From: Pelobacter sp. UBA6812
Lineage (GTDB): Bacteria; Desulfobacterota; Desulfuromonadia; Desulfuromonadales; Syntrophotaleaceae
Reading direction: 5' to 3'
DNA: 52,606 nucleotides
Assembly: GCA_002452265.1 (NCBI GenBank)
Contig: DKEW01000061.1
Location: 41,049 to 93,654 of the forward strand
Shown one piece after another: positions 42,893 through 50,832 of this stretch; positions within the stretch are counted from its first letter, which is position 1; every line of letters begins with the position of its first letter. Under the pieces are notes generated by a model, which saw only the letters and a program-made list of their open reading frames with translations, ran no database searches and had not been told where the DNA came from. A program made the position numbers and the translations under genes.

Positions 42893-43423
42893 TTATTGAC
42901 GCATATAAAGGTTTTTATGAATTTTGTGCATTGGCAGTGAATCACGGGAATGCCCTGCTACGGCGGCCAATGGATAACCTATGCCGATTATGGAAGCAAC
43001 CTCAAGGTGAGTCGGTAAGTGCAGAAGCTTTCTCAATACCGTGGTGGCCATCCCCCCGGATTCATGGGGACGACTTCTAATCTGTGACCAACAACTGCCC
43101 AGGCCAAGATCTTCTGCAGCAAGTTGAACTATGGTAGCCGCAACGGCACAATCTTCTATCCAGACGTCACTAACCGTGGGGTCGCCACATATCACAACAC
43201 TTAAAGGTGCCTTGGCTAAAAATGTTGCCCCTTTGGGTTTGGCCGTAGCCAACAGGGCGGCAATTTGGGGATCGGTAACAAGTATGAATTCCCAAGGATG
43301 GCGTCCTTTAGATGTGGGAGAACGCAAAAGAGCCTCGGTCAGAAGCTCTACCTTATCCTCTTCTATCTGACGATGATCGAAGCTGCGGATGCTGCGGCGT
43401 TGTCGCAACAAATCGATAAACAT
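42893..43423 (-). CDS. Nitroreductase-family FMN protein (tandem copy B)
   Basis: This 176-residue paralogue of copy A shares RRSIRSFDHRQIEEDKVELL, SPTSKGRHPWEFILVT and WIEDCAVAATIVQLAAEDLG. The two genes are head to tail with 71 bp between them, a likely gene duplication. AGGAGG precedes the ATG. Substrate unknown. Confidence 0.9.
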   Translation of the reverse strand: MFIDLLRQRRSIRSFDHRQIEEDKVELLTEALLRSPTSKGRHPWEFILVTDPQIAALLATAKPKGATFLAKAPLSVVICGDPTVSDVWIEDCAVAATIVQLAAEDLGLGSCWSQIRSRPHESGGMATTVLRKLLHLPTHLEVASIIGIGYPLAAVAGHSRDSLPMHKIHKNLYMRQ

Positions 43424-43519
43424 ACCGAAGACCTCCTAAAAACCTTATATTTTCAATTACTTCTAAACATTAACAGGTGATGGACAAGAATACAAGGGAT
43501 TGGTACGAAAGAGGCAGGT

Positions 43520-43879
43520 TTAACAGAAATCAGAAGTATGATGTTTCAGAATAGTGATTTCGTTCTTATGATACAGATCAAAAAACACGACACTCCTGTC
43601 TGTTATTTGATCACAATGATTGCACAGGCGGACAAGTTTCTCACGTTCCTTTCGGCAAATCTCACACCAATGGTAAATGATCCGGTAGTCGCGGCGTCCC
43701 ACATATTTTTTAAATCGTCCGTGATGTTTGCCATGCATTACACCATCGGCATCGGACGGGTTATCCAAAAGACGCGCTATAACCTTTAGGATACGTTTAT
43801 ACCCCGGCGGATCTTTTTTCCTTATTTTAGATAATTTTACAGCAAAAGAGGCTGTAGGATAATATTGGTAGATAGCCAT
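43520..43879 (-). CDS. RelE/ParE-like protein with inserted Cys4 zinc-finger
   Basis: This 119-residue protein has the RelE-type order: helices (FAVKLSKIRKKDPPGYKRI), the loop LDNPSDADGVMHGKHHGRFKKY and the strand VGRRDYRIIYHW. Before the last strand (VVFFDLYHKNEI) a 28-residue insert holds Cys72, 75, 86 and 89 (CX2C-x10-CX2C). RelE toxins cleave mRNA on the ribosome, but the catalytic residues cannot be read with confidence. No classic antitoxin gene flanks it. The adjacent upstream gene is MazG-like, 11 bases away, and the two are likely co-transcribed. Confidence 0.7.
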   Translation of the reverse strand: MAIYQYYPTASFAVKLSKIRKKDPPGYKRILKVIARLLDNPSDADGVMHGKHHGRFKKYVGRRDYRIIYHWCEICRKEREKLVRLCNHCDQITDRSVVFFDLYHKNEITILKHHTSDFC

Positions 43880-43890
43880 AGCCGCCGATT

Positions 43891-44166
43891 TTATGGAGTC
43901 TGAAGAAGAGAGCGAAGTTTGTGAATTTTTTTATCGATTGCCTGCGACACGCGCCCCTCACCAAACATATACATAAGTTGTTCAGCCATGAGAATAACAT
44001 CTGCCAGTTCTTCGATAATATGGTCTTCCGTTACCCTGCCCCGCTTAAAATGTTTAAGCGCAGCAATCAATTCAGCACACTCTTCGATGGTCTGGTCGTA
44101 TTGGGCTTCTTCGCCCCACTTGTCAAGCGTTGCTTGGAAGATATCGCTATACAGCTGTTTTTCCAT
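43891..44166 (-). CDS. MazG-like nucleotide pyrophosphohydrolase
   Basis: This 91-residue all-helical protein has the MazG metal motif E29-x2-E32 (IEECAELIAAL) and E53-x2-D56 (EELADVILMAEQLMYMFGE), the usual ExxE-ExxD pattern for dephosphorylating nucleoside triphosphates. The ATG at 44166 was chosen because the upstream extension has no family character. AAAGGA precedes it. It is placed directly before a RelE-like gene. The 244-bp region upstream (44167-44410) holds no supported gene. Confidence 0.85.
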   Translation of the reverse strand: MEKQLYSDIFQATLDKWGEEAQYDQTIEECAELIAALKHFKRGRVTEDHIIEELADVILMAEQLMYMFGEGRVSQAIDKKIHKLRSLLQTP

Positions 44167-44410
44167 AAAAAGACATCCTTTATGTAGAGTATTTTCATTA
44201 CATGTCATATGGGCGATTTTCTTGAAGTACAAGAGAAATATAAAACGGAAATCTGAAAACCAAAGGCGTGTTTGTGAATAAACAAGGGTTGCTTGGCACA
44301 AATAAGATGGATCTGAAAAGATCAACTCGAGACATAACCTTCTATAAAATCAATTCCATCGAAATAGATTGGGTTAGCCCATGGAAGACTATTCAGAATC
44401 AAATTCGATG

Positions 44411-44917
44411 TTACTGGGGTTTTATTTCACCAGCATGCATTGCGGTACGAGAAGCAGGCAAACTGCAAGGCACTTCTATCTTGATGATTTCCCCCCTTTT
44501 TTTTATGAAAATGTTTTTGTTCTTCACGGAGGGTTCGTATTCTGAACTCGTGCATTTCAATGAATAATTGGTACCGTTTTCAAGTCCTGGAATAAAAGCC
44601 GGCACAGGATACTCAACACCATCAAGGACGCATATCACCACCTTATCAAGTGGCTTTTCACCGGTATCCCATAACTGGTTGTCATTTAAATCAAGATATG
44701 CATCGATAATAACTGTACCGTTTTCAGTTGGCATAAGGGGCGCACCACCAAAAAACAGATTAAAGATGTTATCCTTTTTGATGCCTTCATTTTTAATATT
44801 GAATTCAGCTCCGGCCTCATCGGCCCATGCTGAGCGCAATTCACAGGAAAGGTTGAACACAGCAACACTTAATAAAATCATGGTAAGAGGTAGGATAAAT
44901 CTTATATTTCTAAACAT
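44411..44917 (-). CDS. Exported protein with a repeat-type beta domain, unknown
   Basis: This 168-residue protein has a signal peptide (LPLTMILLSVAVFNLSC, then SAWA before DEAG). The mature part contains DAYLDLNDNQLWDTGEKPL and VICVLDG, an aspartate-rich, calcium-loop-like segment reminiscent of SdrD-B-type domains. The Cys in FNLSC does not make a canonical lipobox. The ATG at 44917 has GGAG upstream. It runs divergently from the cytochrome lipoprotein gene. Confidence 0.6.
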   Translation of the reverse strand: MFRNIRFILPLTMILLSVAVFNLSCELRSAWADEAGAEFNIKNEGIKKDNIFNLFFGGAPLMPTENGTVIIDAYLDLNDNQLWDTGEKPLDKVVICVLDGVEYPVPAFIPGLENGTNYSLKCTSSEYEPSVKNKNIFIKKRGEIIKIEVPCSLPASRTAMHAGEIKPQ

Positions 44918-45075
44918 TGCTGACTCCATAAGGCTAAATGTGTAACACTCCTGGAAAAATGTTGTTTGAGGTGCCATTATAGCTTCAATAGTGATTGCCT
45001 GCCAACAGGCAATAGTTTTCCCCATATTCAGGGGGATAAAATGCCTATGATCACAATCATTAAAATGGGGATTCT

Positions 45076-45399
45076 ATGCAAAAAGTCCTGATCATCTTTT
45101 TTTTGGGGTATTGCGTTATTTCCTGCAACCAAAACACTCCGGGGAAAGAAAAAACTCTAAATTTACCATCCGAAACGGATAAACAGACCGTTAAGGCCGT
45201 CTCTCCAGCTCTGTCGGGTGATAAAAAGGTTTATTTCCCACATGGGCCTCATGCCTCGATCATAGAATGCAATACCTGCCATTATGGGGCCTCAAGACGA
45301 CCCGTTATTGATCAATCGCAAGGGCATGGACTTTGTCTGGAATGTCATCGCAAAAGGCAGCAAGGGCCGATAGAGTGCTCCGGATGCCATAAAAAATAA
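45076..45399 (+). CDS. Three-haem c-type cytochrome lipoprotein (cytochrome c3/c7-like)
   Basis: This 107-residue protein has a lipoprotein signal peptide with the lipobox VISC (Cys17) and a linker rich in Lys, Thr and Ser. Three haem-binding CXXCH motifs follow: CNTCH (65-69), CLECH (87-91) and CSGCH (101-105). It also has several distal His. Three haems fit the c7 class typical of Desulfuromonadales. It would carry electrons at the outer face of the inner membrane or at the outer membrane. Confidence 0.9.
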   Translation: MQKVLIIFFLGYCVISCNQNTPGKEKTLNLPSETDKQTVKAVSPALSGDKKVYFPHGPHASIIECNTCHYGASRRPVIDQSQGHGLCLECHRKRQQGPIECSGCHKK

Positions 45400-45416
45400 C
45401 CGTACTTATTACCGGA

Positions 45417-45446
45417 GAAGGCCTCCCCGAAATCAGGAAGGCCTTC
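45417..45446. terminator. Hairpin between the convergent cytochrome and hydF genes
   Basis: GAAGGCCT (45417-45424) pairs perfectly with AGGCCTTC (45439-45446). It lies 18 bp after the cytochrome stop and 46 bp after the hydF stop. The T-run is weak on both strands, so it is a probable bidirectional terminator. Confidence 0.55.
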
Positions 45447-45491
45447 ATTAGTGAAGCCAAGACAACTTGGAAGAACAATATTTCAGCAGAG

Positions 45492-46742
45492 CTAATTCGC
45501 CGGATTGAGAAATCCCGGAGCCATTTCGCGATAAATATCCTCCGCCGCCGGAAAAGGCTTGAGAGCACGCTCGAATATACCAAGGGAATAGGCAATGGTG
45601 AGACCGTAATTACTGCAAGGTACTCCAGCCTCCTGGCAGCGCATGATGCGAGAGAGAACCTCGCGCCTGTTCCACATACATGAACCACAATTGATGACGA
45701 ATTTATAGGAGGAAATATCCTCCGGAAAATCATGGCCTTGAACGTGTACAAAATCAAGTTTCCCGCCTACGTATTGCTGCAACCAGCGTGGAATCTTGAT
45801 CCGACCGATATCCTCTCCTATGGGATGGTGACTGCATGACTCAGCTATCAGCACCTTGTCACCCGGAACCAGATTTTCTATGGCCATGGTACCACGTACA
45901 TAGGCTGACAAATCCCCTTTGAACCTGGCGAACAGAATTGAAAAGGAAGTCATCAGGATATGATCTGGAGTGTCGCCGGCGACTTTTAAAAATGCCTGAG
46001 AATCGGTAACAACCAAAGCCGGAGGTCGATTAAGGCGATCAAGTGCATCGCGTAGTTCACGCTCTTTAACGACCAAGCAATAGGCGTCGTTATCCAGAAT
46101 ATCGCGAATCGCCTGGACCTGAGGCAGAATAAGGCGACCTTTAGGCGCTTCCATATCGATGGGTACGACCAGTACGGCCATTTCGCCTGAAGGTACCAAG
46201 TCACCGACAATCGAAGGCGGATTGATAAATTCCTCGGGTACAGTTTGGACCAGAGCTTCGCGTAAGTCCAGAATGCCTTCGCCTTTTTCGGCTGCGGTAG
46301 ACACGGACGGTACCTTGAGTTGAGAAAACCGTTCAAGATGTTTTGGGTCTGGCTGGCCGATATCCGTTTTGTTAAAGACCACGATTACGGGTGTCTCGCG
46401 CCGCTGCAACTCTGTAAGGATAGCTTCTTCAAAGTCGCCCCACATTCCTGCTTCGGTCACAATGAGGCCGATATCGGTGCGGTCAAAGACCTGGCGGGTC
46501 TTCTGAACGCGCATTTCGCCCAAGGCACCAACATCATCGATCCCGGCGGTATCGATAAAAAGACACGGCCCAATCGGGAGCATTTCCATGGGTTTTTCAA
46601 CGGCGTCGGTCGTTGTACCCGCCACATTGGAAACAATAGAAACGTTCTGCCGGGTCAGGGCATTAAGCAATGAAGATTTGCCCACATTACGACGACCAAA
46701 CAGGCCGATATGTAGACGCATTCCTTTAGGAGTCGATTTCAT
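45492..46742 (-). CDS. hydF: [FeFe]-hydrogenase H-cluster maturation GTPase HydF
   Basis: This 416-residue protein has an Era-like GTPase domain at the N-terminus (GRRNVGKSSLLNAL, residues 16-29; DTAGIDD; NKTDIG). The C-terminal cluster-binding domain has CSHH, GHDFPEDISSYKFVINCGSC and EAGVPCSNYGLTIAYSLGI. It assembles the 2Fe subcluster and delivers it to HydA. It overlaps the aspA stop by 4 bp, so it is the last gene of the maturation operon. Confidence 0.97.
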   Translation of the reverse strand: MKSTPKGMRLHIGLFGRRNVGKSSLLNALTRQNVSIVSNVAGTTTDAVEKPMEMLPIGPCLFIDTAGIDDVGALGEMRVQKTRQVFDRTDIGLIVTEAGMWGDFEEAILTELQRRETPVIVVFNKTDIGQPDPKHLERFSQLKVPSVSTAAEKGEGILDLREALVQTVPEEFINPPSIVGDLVPSGEMAVLVVPIDMEAPKGRLILPQVQAIRDILDNDAYCLVVKERELRDALDRLNRPPALVVTDSQAFLKVAGDTPDHILMTSFSILFARFKGDLSAYVRGTMAIENLVPGDKVLIAESCSHHPIGEDIGRIKIPRWLQQYVGGKLDFVHVQGHDFPEDISSYKFVINCGSCMWNRREVLSRIMRCQEAGVPCSNYGLTIAYSLGIFERALKPFPAAEDIYREMAPGFLNPAN

Positions 46743-48151
46743 CGAGGCACCTTATTCGTAGGCGTACCCAAACGGGTAACGCTTTCGGGGGAGATAAGTT
46801 CATCAAATGTATCTTCGGTGATTAGACCACTTTCAATAGCCAGGTCGCGAAGACCTCGGCCCGTTTCACCAACTTGTTTTGCAAGTTCGGTCGCTTTTTC
46901 ATAACCAATGACGCTGACCAGAGCCGTGACGCTGGCTGTGGAATTAACGACATGCTGCCGACAGCGTGCTTCATTGGCTTCCAATTGTTCAACACAGAAG
47001 CGGCGGAATATGCGACAAGCACCGCTTAAGAGATCCAGACTGCCAAGCAGGGCATCCGCCACCAGAGGCAGGAAAGGATTGAGTTCCAGATGGCCCATGG
47101 CACAAGCTTGAGCGATGGTCTGATCATTGGCCATGACCACCATGGCCGCTTGAGAAACCGCTTCCGGGATAACCGGATTAACCTTGCCGGGCATAATGGA
47201 AGAACCTGCCTGGCGGTGCGGTAATCGAATCTCACCGATGCCCGCATCGGGACCAGAGGATAAAAACCGTAAGTCCCCTGATACTTTGAGAAGATTGATC
47301 GCCAAAGCTTTAAGAATCCCGCTAACCTCAACAAAAACATCAACATTTTGCGTAGCATCGATCAGGTTTTCAGCTCTGGCAAGGCCGAGACCGGTGATGG
47401 CCCGCAGTTTTTCCACCACCTTAAAGATGTATTGTCGGGGGGCCGCAAGCCCGGTACCGATAGCGGTCCCCCCCAAATTTACAACCCTCAGTCGTTCCTC
47501 ACATTTGTAGATCCGCCAGCGATCCCTAGCAAAAGCATCGGCATACGCGGACATTTCCCGTCCCAGCGTGGTCAGGGCTGCGTCCTGCAACTGAGTTCGA
47601 CCGATCTTGACGACATGAGCCAATTTTTTTTCTTGAGCCTGAAAAGCTTCAAGTAGAGCGACGACGTCTCTTTCGAGTTGTCGAAGTTGCTGAATGGCGG
47701 CAACTTTGAGAGCCGTCGGATAAGTATCATTGGTAGATTGATGCCGGTTGATATCCTCCAGCGGGCTTATTGTAGCGTAATCCCCGAGAGGTTTCTCCAT
47801 CAACTGCAGGGCGCGATTTGCAAGAACCTCGTTCACGTTCATATTGGTCGAAGTTCCAGCGCCACCTTGCAATGCATCTACAAGGATATGGGCATCGAGT
47901 TGCCCTTCCATCAATTCCTGGCAAGCGCGTCCGATAGCTTGGGCTTTATCCTCGGACCAGCATCCAAGCTCACGATTGGTTTGGGCACATGCAAGTTTAA
48001 CCGCTCCAAATGCATGTACCAAAGCCTTGTTGACAGTGCGCCCGGCCAGAGGGAAGTTTTCAAGAGCCCTGACGGTGTGGATGCCGTACAACGCATGCTC
48101 CGGAACTTCCGACTCGCCAAGAAAGTCTTTTTCAGTACGAAAATCACTCAT
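46739..48151 (-). CDS. aspA: Aspartate ammonia-lyase
   Basis: This 470-residue fumarase/aspartase-superfamily enzyme has the signature GSSIMPGKVNPVIPE, GGAGTSTNMNVNEVLANRAL, NRHQSTNDTYPTALK and a C-terminus ending SPESVTRLG. It converts aspartate to fumarate and ammonia. It lies between hydG and hydF with a 1-bp gap on one side and a 4-bp overlap on the other, so it is translated with the maturases. From memory this arrangement is found in several other hydrogenase maturation operons. Ammonia supply for the azadithiolate bridge is a possible reason (inference). Confidence 0.95.
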   Translation of the reverse strand: MSDFRTEKDFLGESEVPEHALYGIHTVRALENFPLAGRTVNKALVHAFGAVKLACAQTNRELGCWSEDKAQAIGRACQELMEGQLDAHILVDALQGGAGTSTNMNVNEVLANRALQLMEKPLGDYATISPLEDINRHQSTNDTYPTALKVAAIQQLRQLERDVVALLEAFQAQEKKLAHVVKIGRTQLQDAALTTLGREMSAYADAFARDRWRIYKCEERLRVVNLGGTAIGTGLAAPRQYIFKVVEKLRAITGLGLARAENLIDATQNVDVFVEVSGILKALAINLLKVSGDLRFLSSGPDAGIGEIRLPHRQAGSSIMPGKVNPVIPEAVSQAAMVVMANDQTIAQACAMGHLELNPFLPLVADALLGSLDLLSGACRIFRRFCVEQLEANEARCRQHVVNSTASVTALVSVIGYEKATELAKQVGETGRGLRDLAIESGLITEDTFDELISPESVTRLGTPTNKVPR

Positions 48152-48152
48152 A

Positions 48153-49577
48153 TCAAAAGTATATATCGCGTGCGTCACGCTCTTTGATTTCTTCTAACTG
48201 CTGGATGGTTCGATTCTTCATTTCCCCCTCGTCCATCTTGGCGAGTTCTTCAGCGATCAGTTTTTCACCAACTGCCCGTGTTTCCTCTGATGCGTAATCG
48301 ACCAAATACTCCTCAAGGGTCAAAAGTGCATTGGGGGTACAGTAGCGCTTAATAAAACCTGGGATACTGAATTCCATAAAATGCTCACCTGTACGACCGC
48401 TGCGATAACAGGATGTGCAAAAGCTGGGCACGTAGCCGTCGCTCATAAGCTGACACATGACCTCATCCAGAGAGCGAATATCTCCCAGACTGAATTGCTC
48501 ACGCTCCATTACCTGGGCATCACCGGCTTCGGTATAACCGCCTAATTCAATACGGCTTCCTGCATCGATCTGCGAAACACCAAACGACATCAGTTCCTTG
48601 CGCAACTCAGGTTTTTCACGAGCGGTAAGAATCAATCCTGTATAAGGAACAGCCAATCTTAAGATAGCGATAACCCGCTTGAATTCTTCATCTTCCACAA
48701 AATAACGTTCATCGAAGTCAACTCCGGATGCCGGCCGCAGGCGTGGAAAACTCAAGGTATGAGGGCCTACGTTATAGCGCTCCTGAAGATGTAATGCATG
48801 ACGAACCATGGCGAGTACTTCGAAACGCCAGTCGTAAAGGCCGAATAAAACGCCAAGACCGACATCATCAACGCCCGCTTCAAAGGCGCGGCTTAAACCA
48901 TCAAGACGGTAGAGATAATCCCCTTTTCTGGTATTGCCCGGGTGCATATTGGCGTAGGTTTCATGGTGATAGGTTTCCATGAAAATCTGGTAAGTGCCAA
49001 TACCTGAATCCTTAACCTTCTTGTAGCCTTCGTGATCAAGAGGAGCAGCATTAATGTTGACCCGACGGATTTCACCATGACCTGACCTTACGCTGTAAAC
49101 ATTGCGCACCGTATCCGCAATAAAATCGGCATCGTATTTAGGATGCTCACCAAAAACAAGGATCAGTCGTTTATGTCCTTTATCCTCAAGCGCGACGACC
49201 TGCTGGCCAATTTCGTCAGGCGTAAGAGTACGCCTTACCGCCTCAAAATTGGAGCGTTTAAAAGCACAGTAGGTACAATCGTTAATACAGTCATTACCGA
49301 TATACAAAGGGGCAAACAGTACAATCCGATTGCCATATACGTTTTTCTTAAGCTGCCTGGCCGCATCAAAAATTTCTTCAAGCAACACAGGATCGTCAGT
49401 TAAAACAAGCTCAGCTGTTTCTTCTACAGACAAAGCTTCCTTAGCCAGACTTTTAGCGACAATCTCACGAATGCGGGCCGCATCGGGTTTTGTCCCGGCG
49501 AGAAGTCCGTTCAAATGGTTTTCATCGATAAAATCGACTGCTTTGCTGCTCAAATCCATAGATGGCAATGCGCACAT
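48153..49577 (-). CDS. hydG: [FeFe]-hydrogenase maturase HydG (tyrosine lyase)
   Basis: This 474-residue radical-SAM enzyme has the CX3CX2C motif at Cys97, Cys101 and Cys104 (NDCINDCTYCAF). Its C-terminal auxiliary-cluster motif CX2CX22C begins CTSCYRSGRTGEHF. It splits tyrosine to produce the CO and CN ligands of the H-cluster. The ATG at 49577 starts after the hydE stop. A longer frame into hydE exists and is rejected. The gap to aspA is one base. Confidence 0.96.
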   Translation of the reverse strand: MCALPSMDLSSKAVDFIDENHLNGLLAGTKPDAARIREIVAKSLAKEALSVEETAELVLTDDPVLLEEIFDAARQLKKNVYGNRIVLFAPLYIGNDCINDCTYCAFKRSNFEAVRRTLTPDEIGQQVVALEDKGHKRLILVFGEHPKYDADFIADTVRNVYSVRSGHGEIRRVNINAAPLDHEGYKKVKDSGIGTYQIFMETYHHETYANMHPGNTRKGDYLYRLDGLSRAFEAGVDDVGLGVLFGLYDWRFEVLAMVRHALHLQERYNVGPHTLSFPRLRPASGVDFDERYFVEDEEFKRVIAILRLAVPYTGLILTAREKPELRKELMSFGVSQIDAGSRIELGGYTEAGDAQVMEREQFSLGDIRSLDEVMCQLMSDGYVPSFCTSCYRSGRTGEHFMEFSIPGFIKRYCTPNALLTLEEYLVDYASEETRAVGEKLIAEELAKMDEGEMKNRTIQQLEEIKERDARDIYF

Positions 49578-49581
49578 GATA

Positions 49582-50652
49582 TCAACCTTCTTTCCGATTA
49601 GATGATATGTGTTGTTGAAGATGATGAGGGGAATCGCCACGTCCCTGGCCAAGACTTCTTCCCAGGTGTTCAATCTGCCTGAATGCAGCATCCCGGCTTT
49701 GCTCTGCAGTTTCAGTTGAAGCTGCTTTGCTTGGGTAAATTTCGTATAATTGTCTATATTTAAGGGGTGTCAGGTTCGGCATGACAACGTTTGCACCCCA
49801 ACAAAGTCCCATTTCACGACCAGACTGACGGTCCAAGGTAGCCAGGGCGGTGGTGCTTGGAATATTGGCGCCTGGACAGACAAGGCGTGCCAGGGCGAGT
49901 ACGCGTAGACCCATTTCAAGGGTATTGGGTACCTGCTCCGGTATGGCCCCCCCCCCCTGCTCCGCTCCTAAAGGCGTCTGCGGATGTGGAATATACGGAC
50001 CAACACCTATCATAGACAGATCAAGCTCCGCAAACAGTGCGATGTCTCGGGCCAAATCATCGTAAGTTTGACCGGGAATGCCGATCATGACACCACTCCC
50101 TGTTTCATATCCAATAGATTGCAATGTTTTCAACATAGCAATCCGATCACAGCCTGTGTGCCCATTCATCGGAGGATGAATGCGATCAAACAACACTCGA
50201 TTGGATGTTTCGAAACGCAGTAAGTAGCGATCAGCTCCTGCTTCACGCCAAGCGATCCACTCAGAAGTTTCACGCTCTCCAAGACTCAAGGTAATAGCTA
50301 AATCGGTCTGAGACTTTATGAGAGTGATCAATTCAGAAATAAATTCTTTGGTCAGGCCGGGGTCTTCCCCACCTTGCAAAACTAATGACCCAAAACCAAA
50401 ATCAGCCGCCTTCCGGGCACATTCCAATACTTCCTCGGCTGTGATGCGATAACGAGTAATGGAATGATTATCCCGCCGAATGCCGCAGTACAGGCAATTG
50501 CGATTACAAATATTGGAGAGCTCTACAAGTCCCCTCAGATGAACGGCATCACCAACATTATCTTGGCGAATTTTGTCTGCCTGATCTTTCAGTAAATCAA
50601 GTGCGGCGCCTGGTGGGCATTTAAGCCACTGAACAATCTCTTTATGATCCAT
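49582..50652 (-). CDS. hydE: [FeFe]-hydrogenase maturase HydE (radical SAM)
   Basis: This 356-residue protein has the radical-SAM CX3CX2C motif at Cys49, Cys53 and Cys56 (NICNRNCLYCGIR), GGEDPGLT, MIGIPGQTYDDLARDI and GVGPYIPHPQTPL. It acts on the HydG product during assembly of the 2Fe subcluster. The ATG at 50652 follows GGGAG at 11 bases; a TTG six codons earlier is possible. It is the first gene of the operon. A well-placed FNR-type site and -10 lie just upstream. Confidence 0.95.
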   Translation of the reverse strand: MDHKEIVQWLKCPPGAALDLLKDQADKIRQDNVGDAVHLRGLVELSNICNRNCLYCGIRRDNHSITRYRITAEEVLECARKAADFGFGSLVLQGGEDPGLTKEFISELITLIKSQTDLAITLSLGERETSEWIAWREAGADRYLLRFETSNRVLFDRIHPPMNGHTGCDRIAMLKTLQSIGYETGSGVMIGIPGQTYDDLARDIALFAELDLSMIGVGPYIPHPQTPLGAEQGGGAIPEQVPNTLEMGLRVLALARLVCPGANIPSTTALATLDRQSGREMGLCWGANVVMPNLTPLKYRQLYEIYPSKAASTETAEQSRDAAFRQIEHLGRSLGQGRGDSPHHLQQHISSNRKEG

Positions 50653-50704
50653 ATGTTTATTTACTCCCAAGATAGCTACAAAACTTTGTCAAGCCTCAGG
50701 AAGG

Positions 50705-50746
50705 ATATTAAGGAATAAAACCATTTTATTCTTTGATTTAGATCAA
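50705..50746 (-). promoter_or_regulatory. FNR/CRP-family site and -10 of the hydEG-aspA-hydF operon
   Basis: The minus strand contains TTGAT-N4-ATCAA (50733-50746), a perfect FNR-type box, and TAATAT (50705-50710) as a -10. The start predicted near 50698 places the box centre at -41.5, the class II activator position. The sequence is directly visible; the regulator is not in the window. Confidence 0.7.
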
Positions 50747-50775
50747 ATTTAGTAACATTAAAAATATGGAAAATG

Positions 50776-50806
50776 AAAAAGCCGGATGCAGAGCATCCGG
50801 CTTTTT
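50776..50806 (-). terminator. Intrinsic terminator of the [FeFe]-hydrogenase gene
   Basis: GCCGGATGC/GCATCCGGC form a 9-bp stem with a 3-nt loop, flanked by five A on one side and five T on the other. It can work on both strands and is 26 bp after the hydrogenase stop codon. Confidence 0.93.
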
Positions 50807-50832
50807 GGTTTACCTGGAAGGATAAATCCTTC

